Positions 51,152 to 60,295 of a stretch of DNA of 64,000 bases are shown here, one piece after another. The translations under genes and the position numbers were made by a program. Under the pieces are notes generated by a model that was given only the letters and a program-made list of their open reading frames with translations, was not told the origin of the DNA and made no database searches. Each line of letters opens with the position of its first letter. Within the stretch, counting starts at the first letter, position 1. Source of the stretch: Trichodesmium sp002260545 (GTDB taxonomy: Bacteria; Cyanobacteriota; Cyanobacteriia; Cyanobacteriales; Microcoleaceae). The DNA lies in the NCBI RefSeq assembly GCF_050016015.1, contig NZ_JBNHEQ010000069.1, positions 7,136 to 71,135 of the forward strand, in the 5' to 3' direction.

Positions 51152-52669
51152 ATGATGACTACAGATACAGAAAAATATATTCTTGCGCTCGACCTGGGTA
51201 CAACAGGCAACCGAGCAATATTATTCAACTCTCAAGGTGCTAGTGTCGGTCAAGTTTACAAAGAACTTACCCAATATTATCCATATCCGGGTTGGTTAGA
51301 ACATGATGCTGAAGAAATCTGGGAAGACACTTATGCAATGATAGAGCGAGTTTTCCGAGATACTGAAATTTCCGCCTCAAAGGTAGAAGCGATCGGTTTA
51401 ACAGTACAACGAGAAACTTGTCTTCTTTGGGATAAAACCACAGGGAAACCCCTCCACAAAGCTATCGTTTGGCAAGATCGTCGTACTGCATCCTTATGTC
51501 GAGAATTAGCAGCAAAAGGTGAAGCAGAAAAAATTCATCAGCGCACCGGATTAATTTTAGATGCTTATTTCTCTGCTACTAAACTATCGTGGTTGCTAGA
51601 CTGGGTAAAGCGAGAAAAACTCAATATTGACTTCAAAAATATCTTAGCAGGTACTATTGATACTTGGATTTTGTGGAAACTAACTGGTGGAAAAGTTCAC
51701 GCCACCGATCATAGTAACGCTAGTCGTACAATGTTAATGAACATCGAATCTCTAGACTGGGATCGGGAATTATTAGACCTGTTTCAAATACCTAGAGAAA
51801 TAATGCCAGAAATTAAACCTAGTTTTGGCATATTCGGTCATACTAAACCAGATTTATTCGGCGTATCAATTCCCATCGCTACAGTTTTAGGAGACCAACA
51901 AGCAGCATTATTTGCTCACGGTTGCAACTTACCAGGAATGTCAAAATGCACCTACGGTACAGGTAGCTTTTTAATTGCAAATACTGGAGATAGTCTGACT
52001 AAATCTCAAAATCAACTTTTATCAACTATAGCTTGGAGTCAGGAAGCAAACGGTAAACTTAAAACAACTTACGCCTTAGAAGGAGCAATGTTTACGACAG
52101 GAGCTTGTATTCAGTGGTTGCGCGACGGGATGAAAATTATTGACTCCGCAGCAGAAACCGAACATTTGGCGCTACAAGTAAAAGATACTAATGGTGTTTA
52201 TTTTGTACCTGCTTTAAGTGGTTTGGGGGCACCCCACTGGGATATGAATGCTCGCGGTGCTTTTCTAGGAATTACTGGAGGTGTGCAACGAGAACATATC
52301 GTCAGAGCAGTTTTGTCAGCGATCGCTTTTCAAGTTAAAGAAGTTGTGGATGCTATGAATAAGGATAGTAAGTTCTCCATAGCAAATCTTAAAGTCGATG
52401 GTGGAGCTTCTCAAAATAATTTTTTGATGCAATTTCAGGCAGACTTGTTGGGTATTCCGGTTGAGCGCCCTGCTTTTATTGATGCTACAGCTCAAGGTGC
52501 TGCTTTTGCTGCTGGTTTGACAGTTGGTTTGTGGGATGATTATCAGAAATTGCTGAGTAATAGTCAACCAGAGCAGGTATTTAATCCTAGTGAAAATTTT
52601 CAATCAGCTCAGGAGAGTTTTGTCGTTTGGCAAAAAGCTGTTAGTAGGGCAAAGAATTGGATTGAATAA
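51152..52669 (+). CDS. glpK: Glycerol kinase
   Basis: A 505-residue FGGY-family kinase of normal length. The phosphate-binding motif LALDLGTTGNRAILFNSQG is at residues 10-28. The substrate region is GWLEHDAEEIWEDTYAMIER. Downstream motifs are TYGTGSFLIANTGD (about 269-282), GALEGAMFTTGACIQWLRDG-like ALEGAMFTTGACIQWLRDGM, and KVDGGASQNNFLMQFQADLL near 415-434. It phosphorylates glycerol to glycerol-3-phosphate for lipid synthesis and glycerol use. A second ATG one codon downstream is equally possible as start. No glpF or glpD is next to it. Confidence 0.95.
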   Translation: MMTTDTEKYILALDLGTTGNRAILFNSQGASVGQVYKELTQYYPYPGWLEHDAEEIWEDTYAMIERVFRDTEISASKVEAIGLTVQRETCLLWDKTTGKPLHKAIVWQDRRTASLCRELAAKGEAEKIHQRTGLILDAYFSATKLSWLLDWVKREKLNIDFKNILAGTIDTWILWKLTGGKVHATDHSNASRTMLMNIESLDWDRELLDLFQIPREIMPEIKPSFGIFGHTKPDLFGVSIPIATVLGDQQAALFAHGCNLPGMSKCTYGTGSFLIANTGDSLTKSQNQLLSTIAWSQEANGKLKTTYALEGAMFTTGACIQWLRDGMKIIDSAAETEHLALQVKDTNGVYFVPALSGLGAPHWDMNARGAFLGITGGVQREHIVRAVLSAIAFQVKEVVDAMNKDSKFSIANLKVDGGASQNNFLMQFQADLLGIPVERPAFIDATAQGAAFAAGLTVGLWDDYQKLLSNSQPEQVFNPSENFQSAQESFVVWQKAVSRAKNWIE

Positions 52670-52791
52670 TTGTTGACTTTCTGACTTGCGCGTAGCGCTA
52701 CACTCGTTCCCTACCTTAACCAGCTAAAATATGTATAAATTATCCCAATGTAATTTTGTAATTTTATTGATGTATAAAGGAGAATAGTCCT

Positions 52792-53133
52792 ATGAGTCCT
52801 AAAAATTCCATCACAGGAATTGTCGCAATTGGAGGAGGGGGTAGTTCATCTGCAACTCTTGCTCCTAAACAGTCTGGTCAAGTTGTTAATAAGCCATATC
52901 CCAACTACAAAGTCATTGTTCTGAATGACGATGTAAATACATTTAAGCACGTCGCCGAATGTCTACAAAAATATATTCCTGGCATGACAAGCGATCTTGC
53001 TTGGGAACTAACTCACCAGGTTCATAACGAAGGTCAAGCGATCGTCTGGGTTGGACCTCTAGAACAAGCAGAATTGTACCATCAGCAATTGAGTCGCGCT
53101 GGCTTAACAATGGCCCCCTTGGAAAAAGCTTGA
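52792..53133 (+). CDS. clpS: ATP-dependent Clp protease adaptor ClpS
   Basis: A 113-residue ClpS. The conserved core YKVIVLNDDVNTFKHVAECL follows a flexible Gly/Ser-rich N-terminal tail (IGGGGSSSATLAPKQSG). It continues with the helix WELTHQVHNEGQAIVWVGPL and ends AELYHQQLSRAGLTMAPLEK. ClpS binds N-degron substrates and hands them to ClpC/ClpA for degradation by ClpP. GGAG lies about 10 bases before the ATG. The gene follows glpK after 122 bp but no functional link is evident. Confidence 0.93.
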   Translation: MSPKNSITGIVAIGGGGSSSATLAPKQSGQVVNKPYPNYKVIVLNDDVNTFKHVAECLQKYIPGMTSDLAWELTHQVHNEGQAIVWVGPLEQAELYHQQLSRAGLTMAPLEKA

Positions 53134-53664
53134 AGAAGGTTGTGGCTTTTTACATTAAATCTTATTGAGGATTCAACCTTAACCAATTCTAGATACAGTA
53201 AAGACTATGGGGTTTTCAAACTGATTGCTCGGATAATTGTGAAGCTCCTGTTATAATCTTTGATTTAACGGGAGAGAGCTTCACTTACTGAATAAATACC
53301 TTTCAATAATGGATAATTGATAATTATCTCTCCCTAAAAGGAAGATGATTGAATAAAAGGAAAATTTTTTCTTGTTTCTCCACGGCGAGTGAGAGGCTTT
53401 AAACCTTAAATTATTCGGTAAAACATTAAGTCAACCTTAATATTTCCAGACTATTTCGTTAGTTCTCATCAAAGTTTTATCGGTAAATACTATTTATTTT
53501 TACCGAATAATTATTAATTATCCATTATCCATTATCCATTATCCATTAATTAAGTCCGGCCTGAGTTGATAACTACTATATTTAGACAGTACAAAAGTTG
53601 TGTGAATTATTAAATTAGTGCTAGTTAGATAAACAGAAAGTTTCCTCAATAAAAGTATTAAAAA
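53134..53664. repeat. Gap with hairpin and MITE copy
   Basis: Positions 53239-53284 form an inverted repeat with arms GTGAAGCTC and GAGCTTCAC, possibly a structured 3' end of clpS. Positions 53301-53422 are a MITE-like copy (TTTCAATAATGGATAATTG ... AAATTATTCGGTAA). Positions 53499-53550 are a further fragment (TTTTACCGAATAATTATTAA followed by CCATTATCC repeats). No gene is seen. Confidence 0.7.
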
Positions 53665-53934
53665 TCACAGAGGAATGACGAATCCATAAATAAATCTCAT
53701 CAATAAATTCTGAAAAGATTCATGGTCTGATTGATGCCAATATGTCTCAACTAAATCTTCTTCAACTTTTGCTTTAGGTTTGATCTTTGCTCTTTTTTTT
53801 ATATGCTTCTTTTTCGGTTCTACCTGCTTAGACTTTTTTGGCTCATTCCGGATCAGAGTATACTTTTTCTCAGCATATATTGGGTCAGTATGAATGAGAG
53901 TATACTTTTTCTCAGTATAGCTAATAGTAGACAT
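53665..53934 (-). CDS. Small basic protein with repeated EKKYTLI motif, unknown function
   Basis: I do not recognise this 89-residue protein. It starts MSTISYTEKKYTLIHTDPIY and repeats the motif as AEKKYTLIRNEPKK. A Lys-rich stretch (KQVEPKKKHIKKRAKIKPKA) follows, and it ends with a hydrophobic helix (SFQNLLMRFIYGFVIPL). AGGAGGT lies six bases before the ATG, the best ribosome-binding site in the region, so it is very likely expressed. A TATAAT (54066-54071, reverse strand) about 130 bases upstream may be its promoter. The repeat plus basic linker plus amphipathic tail suggests a membrane- or complex-binding adaptor, but that is a guess. Confidence 0.62.
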   Translation of the reverse strand: MSTISYTEKKYTLIHTDPIYAEKKYTLIRNEPKKSKQVEPKKKHIKKRAKIKPKAKVEEDLVETYWHQSDHESFQNLLMRFIYGFVIPL

Positions 53935-54403
53935 ACAAGCACCTCCTCTATTGTCATGGTGAGAAAAGAAATTTATTTTTATATACCTCGCACTATCCTC
54001 TTGTGAGCTGATTGTTGATTAAGTATTTTCTACTAGGTATTTAAACTTCTTTCTCATTATTATTTATTATAGCATAGAAGTTAAGGTATACTTATAAATT
54101 TGTAACATTATGATAACTCTCCAAAAGCTGATAGCTAATATCATGTCCGCTGAATTAGTAATCAAAAAAAACTTTCTCCTCCCGCCTTGTTTGGACATAA
54201 GAACGATAAATAATTAAAATCTAAAATTCCTTGGCAACTTTGAGCAAGACAGATAAAATTCAATATGATTGTCTCTCAAAAATTAACATGACCAAGAAAT
54301 AAGGTCTTAACTGTCCTCTTTCAAGGGGATAAAAAAGAAAATTCCAATTTTCTGTTCTCCTAATTCAGTAGGAGGTACTGTTAACTGATAACTGATAACT
54401 GAA
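53935..54403. other. Divergent gap upstream of small protein and NUDIX gene
   Basis: It carries the strong AGGAGGT (reverse) at 53941-53947 for the leftward small gene and an ATTATA (reverse TATAAT) at 54066-54071. Positions about 54295-54402 look like a divergent member of the MITE-like family (CTCTTTCAAGGGGATAAAAA ... AACTGATAACTGAAATG); its end runs into the NUDIX start codon. No other gene is seen. Confidence 0.5.
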
Positions 54404-54850
54404 ATGACCTATCGTAATCCCACTCCCACTGTTGATACTATTATTGAATTAATCAACCGACCCGGACGACCTATTGTACTGATAGAAAGGCAAAACGAAC
54501 CTTTTGGTTGGGCAATTCCTGGTGGGTTTGTTGACTATGGAGAATCTGTCGAAACCGCAGCGCGACGAGAAGCAAAAGAGGAGACGAGTTTAGAAGTAGA
54601 ATTAATCGAACTATTTTATGTTTATTCTGACCCCAACCGCGACCCCCGTCAGCATACTATGAGTGTGGTATTTATTGCCACTGCGACTGGGGAACCGAAA
54701 GCAGCAGATGATGCGAAAAATTTAGACATATTTGAACCTTGGCAAATTCCCACAAATCTTTGTTTTGACCACAACCGCATTATTCAAGATTATTTGCGCT
54801 ATCGTCATTATGGTATTAGACCAAGAGTTGGTTCAACAATTAATAATTAA
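54404..54850 (+). CDS. NUDIX hydrolase
   Basis: A 148-residue NUDIX protein. The NUDIX box is GGFVDYGESVETAARREAKE followed by ETSLEV (about 46-71), with all metal-binding Glu residues present and Ser in place of the final Gly. The strand before it is PIVLIERQNEPFGWAIPGGF. The family removes nucleoside diphosphates linked to other groups; ADP-ribose or an oxidised nucleotide are likely substrates. The last codons (STINN and stop) are encoded by an ATTAATAATTAATAATTA tract, part of a dispersed repeat. Confidence 0.88.
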   Translation: MTYRNPTPTVDTIIELINRPGRPIVLIERQNEPFGWAIPGGFVDYGESVETAARREAKEETSLEVELIELFYVYSDPNRDPRQHTMSVVFIATATGEPKAADDAKNLDIFEPWQIPTNLCFDHNRIIQDYLRYRHYGIRPRVGSTINN

Positions 54851-55725
54851 TAATTAATAATTACCTCTTCTGATAAATCTGTATTAGCAAAAGCTGAGAG
54901 GGTTGACAAAATATTTTTTTGGAAAGTATTTTTAGTAGACTTAAACTCAATATCTTGGTCTTCCCTAATATCTATAATGTTCTAATAAAGTATCCAAATC
55001 CATTAGTTGTAATTTTTAATTTTTGAATAATTTAATAACTATTTATTTGAGTTTTTCAATTTTAAAATTGTTAGATTAAATTATACTAATTATCAATGAT
55101 TTGTGAACAAAACTGTAGGGGTTTGGTCTCCAAACCCAAGCGCAAATACAATACAGTTCAGTTAAGGATTTTATTTTGGCAGTAATAATTTGTGAACAAA
55201 ACTGTAGGGGTTTGGTCTCCAAATCCAAAGGATTTTATTTTGGCAGTTCGGTAATCTGAAAAGCTTATTTAATGATTCCATTTCATAGCAGTTTCAGTAT
55301 TTACTAAATCCTATTCAGCGAAAAAAGGGTTTGGAGACCAAACCCCTACGTTTATTAATTGATACTCGATAATGAATAATTACCTAGTTGTTAAAACCCT
55401 TGGCAGTTCGGTAATCTGAAAAGCTTATTTAATGATTCCATTTCATAGCAGTTTCAGTATTTACTAAATCCTATTCAGCGAAAAAAGGGTTTGGAGACCA
55501 AACCCCTACGTTTATTGATTGATACTCGATAATGAATAATTACCTAGTTGTTAAAACCCTTGGGAGTTCGGTAATCTGAAAAGCTTATTTAATGGTTCCA
55601 TTTCATAGCAGTTTCAGTATTTACTAAATCCTATTCAGCGAAAAAAGGGTTTGGAGACCAAACCCCTACGTTTATTGATTTTTCGGTAATATCTGACAAC
55701 CTATTTAGGATTGCTATATCTACAG
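54851..55725. repeat. 160-bp tandem repeat block and dispersed palindromes
   Basis: Copies start at 55241, 55401 and 55561 (GGCAGTTCGGTAATCTGAAA), a 160-bp period; the third stops near 55680. Each unit includes GGGTTTGGAGACCAAACCCC-TACG and ends AATGAATAATTACCTAGTTG. Copies 1 and 2 appear identical except for one or two bases. Before the block, 55118-55136 and 55201-55226 carry the inverse GTAGGGGTTTGGTCTCCAAA. The rest (54900-55080) is AT-rich without a gene. Confidence 0.92.
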
Positions 55726-56721
55726 TCAAACGATAGATTTAAACAACTCTCCCACTTGTTTTAAATCTACATTTCCACCACTAATAATTACTCCCACTCT
55801 AACACCAGAAACTTTAACAATACCTTCTAATAAAGCTGCTGCTGCTAAAGCTCCAGTTGGTTCTATTACTAACTTCATTCTCTCCCATATAAAATACATT
55901 GTTCTTAAAATTTCTGACTCTGAAACTGTCACCATATCATCAACATAATTCAAAATTAATGGAAAATTTAACTTCCCTAAATAGGGCGTTCTAGCACCAT
56001 CCGCAATAGTATTAGGATTATGTACAGTTTGCAGAGTTTTAGAATAAAAAGACCGAGTTGCATCATCCGCATTTTTCGGTTCAACTCCCACAACTCGACA
56101 GTTTTTTAATAGATTTTTAGTGGCGATCGCGCAGCCAGAAAGTAAACCTCCACCACCACAACATACTAATAGTAAATCTAAATGTCCTACCTCTTCAATT
56201 AATTCTAAAGCGGTCGTACCTTGTCCGGCAATAATATCAGGATGGTCATAAGGTGGAATAATTATAGAACCTCTTTCTTCAGCAATTTTTGCCGCTAATT
56301 TTTCTCTAGTTGTTTCATTTATATCGTAGAAAATTATCTCAGCTCCATAACCACGAGTAGCAGATTTTTTAACTTCTGGAGCATTGTTTGGCATGACAAT
56401 AGTTGTGGGAATATTTAACAATTTACCTGCTAGAGCGATCGCCTGAGCATGATTTCCAGAAGAATAGGTTAATACCCCCAATTGTTTTTGAGTTTCTGAT
56501 AGTTGAGATAGAGCATTGTAAGCTCCTCTAAACTTAAAAGAACCTGTACGTTGAAAATTTTCACACTTAAAAAATACTTCACAGTTAGTCAGTTTATTTA
56601 CAGTAGTTGAAGTTATTACAGGTGTGCGGTGAGCTACAGAATATAAATGATTAGCTGCTGCTGTAATTTTATTGTAATTAACTGGAAAATTTTTGATAGA
56701 TGTTGAGTGATCTATAGACAT
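55726..56721 (-). CDS. PLP-dependent serine/threonine dehydratase-like (serine racemase-type) enzyme
   Basis: A 331-residue fold-type II PLP enzyme. The PLP Lys is in GSFKFRGAYNALSQL (about residue 55), the Asn loop is SSGNHAQAIALAG, the phosphate-binding Gly loop is CCGGGGLLSGCAIAT, and ISGGNVDL is near the end. ADGARTPYLGKLNF is typical of the serine racemase / threo-hydroxyaspartate lyase branch. It probably converts serine or threonine to a keto acid plus ammonia through an enamine. ATG 56721 is chosen; an upstream start at 56802 would read through a GTAGGGGTTTGG repeat. A RidA domain, which clears such enamines, is encoded nearby. Confidence 0.86.
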   Translation of the reverse strand: MSIDHSTSIKNFPVNYNKITAAANHLYSVAHRTPVITSTTVNKLTNCEVFFKCENFQRTGSFKFRGAYNALSQLSETQKQLGVLTYSSGNHAQAIALAGKLLNIPTTIVMPNNAPEVKKSATRGYGAEIIFYDINETTREKLAAKIAEERGSIIIPPYDHPDIIAGQGTTALELIEEVGHLDLLLVCCGGGGLLSGCAIATKNLLKNCRVVGVEPKNADDATRSFYSKTLQTVHNPNTIADGARTPYLGKLNFPLILNYVDDMVTVSESEILRTMYFIWERMKLVIEPTGALAAAALLEGIVKVSGVRVGVIISGGNVDLKQVGELFKSIV

Positions 56722-56910
56722 ATAGCAATATGAAATGATTCGTGAAAAAAACTGTAGGGGTTTGGTTTCCAAATCGGATTTTTGCTTGGGTTTGGAGACC
56801 AAACCCCTACGATAAAATGTTACAACATAAGGGTGGATTTCTCTATTTCAAGAAATAAATAAGAGGAAAAAATAAAGAAATAAGTTTGAGAAATGATTTG
56901 GTAATTAATA
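56722..56910. repeat. GTAGGGGTTTGG palindromic element upstream of dehydratase gene
   Basis: Positions 56754-56813 contain TGTAGGGGTTTGGTTTCC ... GGTTTGGAGACCAAACCCC-TAC, the dispersed palindrome. It lies directly upstream of the dehydratase start and may be transcribed as its leader. Confidence 0.7.
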
Positions 56911-57426
56911 TTATTTTTGGTCTCCCAAACATTGAACTCTTTGTTGAGAAAAAATTGGTCTTGGCTGAAATGATTCTAAACCACGACCATCATAAATAGT
57001 TGCTCCATCAGGCATTTTTGCTCCTTCTAATATGACTCCTTCTGTTAAAGCACCCTCGAAAATAGCACCACTTAAATCTGTATTACTTAGGTCAGCACCT
57101 CTAAGGTCAACTCCACGAAGATTAGCATCAACAAAATTCGACCATTGGAGATTAGTATTTTTTAGGTTAGCATCAGCTAGGTCAGCACAAGTAAAGAAAG
57201 AAGCACTAAAATTACTGTTACTTAAGTCGGCATTTTTTAAGTTAGTTTGTCTGAGTTTTGCACCTCGTCGTCTGATATTACTAAGGTCAGCTCCACTAAG
57301 GTCGCATCCTTGACAAACTGCTGATGGGTTATCTAAAAATTGTCGGAGTTGATCGACATTTTCTGCTAGGATAGGTGTTGCTAATCCGGCAATTAATAAA
57401 AGGGTAATAGTAGTAATTTTTTTCAT
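56911..57426 (-). CDS. Secreted pentapeptide-repeat protein
   Basis: A 171-residue protein with a clear Sec signal peptide (MKKITTITLLLIAGLATPIL-A, cleavage about residue 21). Then VCQGCDLSGADLSNIRRRGA and about 16 pentapeptides (NLKNADLSNSNFSASFFTCA, DLANANLKNTNLQWSNF...) follow. Four Cys residues could form disulphides in the periplasm. The C-terminal 35 residues are non-repetitive (DGRGLESFQPRPIFSQQRVQ). The role is unknown; related secreted pentapeptide proteins are common in cyanobacteria. It is divergent from the pentapeptide-RidA gene, 561 bp away. Confidence 0.85.
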   Translation of the reverse strand: MKKITTITLLLIAGLATPILAENVDQLRQFLDNPSAVCQGCDLSGADLSNIRRRGAKLRQTNLKNADLSNSNFSASFFTCADLADANLKNTNLQWSNFVDANLRGVDLRGADLSNTDLSGAIFEGALTEGVILEGAKMPDGATIYDGRGLESFQPRPIFSQQRVQCLGDQK

Positions 57427-57987
57427 TTTTATAGTGATTAATTTTTATTTGGGTTTACATCTATATATTATATATAGCTATAACAGTTTTTTAATAGTTT
57501 TAGATCCCCCCCGGCCCCCCTAAAAAAGGGGGTAGCCTTCAAAGTCCCCCTTTTTTAGGGAGATTTAGGGGGATCGTAGATGTACTTTATAACTGTGGAA
57601 ATTACTATAGCAGTGTTATTAATTATCGGCATAATATTTTGGGGAACGTTAATCCTTTTCTATAAATATAATTAGGTAGAAATATAGCACTTATCAACAG
57701 CTTGTAAGATTTTAACGTAGGGGTATGACATACCCAAAATGTTGTAATAGTACGGTCGGTTTCTAGTTTAAATTTACGAGCTTAACCATCAGATGAAATA
57801 AACCCGCCCCAAAATCTAACTGATAAAATAACTTGTGTCATTTCCGTAGGGGTTTGGTCTCCAAACCCCTATTCCAAACCCCTACAGTTTTTTTTCACGA
57901 GTTATTTCTTATAGTTATATATTTGCTTGATAAATTGTTGAATATCAATAGTAGTAAAATCATAAAAAATTAATTCACAGGAAAATT
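57427..57987. repeat. Gap with CCCCCTAAAAAAGGGGG-type hairpin and palindrome
   Basis: Positions 57504-57579 contain GATCCCCCCCGGCCCCCCTA ... CCCCCTTTTTTAGGGAGATTT ... GGGGGATC, a long imperfect hairpin known as a dispersed cyanobacterial repeat. Positions 57846-57888 are the GTAGGGGTTTGGTCTCCAAA palindrome. The rest is AT-rich leader for the rightward gene. No gene is seen. Confidence 0.65.
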
Positions 57988-59283
57988 ATGGATGCTCAGG
58001 AACTCCTAGAAAAATATGCTGAAGGAATCAGAAATTTTGGAGCTGAAAATTTAAGAGGAGTAGACCTTAAAGGTGCAGACTTAAATGGTATAGACCTAAG
58101 AGGAGCAGATTTAACTGAAGCTGATTTATCAAATACAAATCTAAGTAATGCAAGACTTGAAGTGACAGATTTGACTAGAGCAAATTTGAGTAGAGCTAAA
58201 TTGAATGGTACTCAACTAAGTCGAGTATCTTTAGTAGGTGCAAATTTGAGTGAATTAGTAGATGGAACTTCTGTTAATTTAAGCTGGTCAGATATTAGCA
58301 ATGCTGATTTAAGTAAAGCTAATTTAAACACAGCAAATTTTACTAATAGTAATCTAGAAAAAACTAATTTTGGTGGAGCAATCTTAACATCTGCTAATCT
58401 CAGTAAAGCCTCTCTAAAAAATGCCAACTTAGCTAGAGCAAACCTTTATGCTGCTAATATGTCAGAAACAAATTTATTTGAAGCTGAACTTAGTTGGGCA
58501 ATTCTAAAGGGCGTTAATTTTAAACAATCAAATCTACAGTCTGCCAAATTACGAGCAGTAAATTTATCTTTAGATATGTCATGTTTAAATATGAAAAATG
58601 TAGACCTAACAGGAGCAATATTAGACAATGCTAATCTACAAAAAACTTCCCTAGAAAATGCAAATTTAGAAAGAACAAGTCTCAAAAAGGTAAATTTAAC
58701 TAAGACAAATTTAACTAGGGCAAATCTTCAAATAGCAGATTTAACAGATGCTAAAGTTTACGGGTGGAAAGTTGAAGAAACCAACTTTACTTATGCAATA
58801 ATGCCAGATGGTGAAATGTATCAACCTGAAAATTTTCAATCAGAAACACCTACCGATAATCAACCAACAAAAGAAACAACAAATCAGAATATGACAACCC
58901 GTAAAATAATCAAAACTGACAAAGCACCAGACCCAGTTGGCCCATATAATCAAGCGATCGCCACCACTGGCCAAATGCTCTTTGTCTCTGGTCAAATAGC
59001 GATCGACACTAGAATTAATCAAATAGTCTATACCGACGATGTAAGTAAACAAACAGAACAAGTCATGGCAAACCTCGAAGCTATCCTCACTGAAGCAGGA
59101 GCCACTTGGTCAAATGTCGTCAAAACCACAGTCTTCCTGAAAAACATGGACGACTTCGCTACCGTCAATAATATTTACGCCAAATACTTCGACCCGGAAA
59201 ATGCACCCGCTCGTGCTTGTGTAGAAGTAGCACGTTTACCCAAAGACGTACTTGTAGAAATTGACTGTATTGCTGTATTATAG
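57988..59283 (+). CDS. Pentapeptide-repeat protein fused to RidA (enamine/imine deaminase)
   Basis: A 431-residue fusion. Residues about 10-285 are pentapeptides (NLRGVDLKGADLNGIDLRGA ... ENANLERTSLKKVNLTK). A Thr/Gln/Asn-rich linker (about 288-300) follows, then a complete RidA/YjgF domain (about 302-431: DKAPDPVGPYNQAIATTGQM, LFVSGQIAID, PARACVEVARLPKDVLVEID). The RidA Arg that holds the substrate carboxylate (ARACVEVA) is present. There is no stop between the parts; an ATG at the RidA start (58891) without a clear ribosome-binding site might also be used. RidA hydrolyses the reactive enamines released by serine/threonine dehydratases, and such an enzyme is encoded 1.3 kb away. Confidence 0.85.
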   Translation: MDAQELLEKYAEGIRNFGAENLRGVDLKGADLNGIDLRGADLTEADLSNTNLSNARLEVTDLTRANLSRAKLNGTQLSRVSLVGANLSELVDGTSVNLSWSDISNADLSKANLNTANFTNSNLEKTNFGGAILTSANLSKASLKNANLARANLYAANMSETNLFEAELSWAILKGVNFKQSNLQSAKLRAVNLSLDMSCLNMKNVDLTGAILDNANLQKTSLENANLERTSLKKVNLTKTNLTRANLQIADLTDAKVYGWKVEETNFTYAIMPDGEMYQPENFQSETPTDNQPTKETTNQNMTTRKIIKTDKAPDPVGPYNQAIATTGQMLFVSGQIAIDTRINQIVYTDDVSKQTEQVMANLEAILTEAGATWSNVVKTTVFLKNMDDFATVNNIYAKYFDPENAPARACVEVARLPKDVLVEIDCIAVL

Positions 59284-60295
59284 AAAGTTTTAGCTTAGGT
59301 AGAAAGGGTGAATAATATAATCTTTGTTGGTATCATCCCTATACAACTTACAGAAATACCCACCCTAGATTTACTGTAGTTTTCATTTACCTAGACCACA
59401 GTAGGAGTGATTTCTGCTTGTAAATGCGAATTCGCCCCTACTGGGTTTTAGCTCTTATAAAAGCCATAAGCGTATCTCCAGAAAATAGGTTGGAGGGAGA
59501 ATTAATTGATAAAAAATCGGTAATAATTGATTTGATGATGGGATGAGTGGGAGATATCTAATACACCCCATCTCCCCATTTCCCCATCTCCCCATCTCTC
59601 TACACTCCCGTACGGACGTTGCATGCAACGTCCCTACCCCCACTCCCCTACTCCCCTACTCCCCTACTCCCCTACTCTCAAATAGATCCCTTCAGGGGTT
59701 CTATATAAGGTCATGTATCAGCAAAAGCACTGTAAGGTTTTTCCTTCTTCATTAAAACGTCTGACTTCTGACTTCTGATTTCTGACTTCAGCTATATTTT
59801 CCGGATATTATCTACACAACTGTGACTGAGAATCTTAACAAATCTCAAATTTAGCTACTTAGTTATGCTCAAACTAACAAATTATTTCTAGCTTACGGCT
59901 AATTTTGACACTTAAGAAATGTATATGTTAAAATAGAAGATAGTGCATTTATATTATTGTAGTAATCTCCTCAAAAGTAGAAATACAGAGATATTAAATC
60001 GGAGAAAAATCTACATAATAGTCAATCGGAATTTTTCTCGAAAGCATCTACTAGATAATCCCACAAATATTTCATACATTCTTGACATATTAAACTTGTC
60101 GAATAGAGATAAGTAAATTTAAAATTGTAGGCTTTATCAATCAAGTTAACTTGCAGCTTATATAGTTTTTAGTTGGCAACATTATGAGATTTATTTATCC
60201 CAAAATTTGATAAAAATCAAGATAATTATTTATGAATAAATACATAGTTAAACTTGAATAAATTTCTTTGTATAGTATCATAAGATGTTGAAATT
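59284..60295. repeat. Gap with palindromes, heptamer tract, leader of cyclase gene
   Basis: Positions 59570-59605 are TCCCCATCTCCCCATCTC-type repeats, 59610-59637 the palindrome GTACGGACGTTGCATGCAAC-GTCCCTAC, 59638-59680 a CCCCTACTC tract, and 59758-59790 CTGACTTCTGACTTCTG repeats. The remaining 500 bases (59800-60295) are AT-rich upstream DNA of the PAS-cyclase gene without a recognisable gene. Confidence 0.6.

Noticed and set aside
55726..56802. Start of the dehydratase gene at 56802
   Set aside because: The extra 27 codons lie in a GTAGGGGTTTGG repeat and precede the family's normal N-terminus; ATG 56721 fits better.
57988..59283. Pentapeptide and RidA parts as two separate overlapping genes
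   Set aside because: The frame is continuous without a stop and the RidA ATG at 58891 has no clear ribosome-binding site, so a fusion is preferred, although internal initiation is not excluded.
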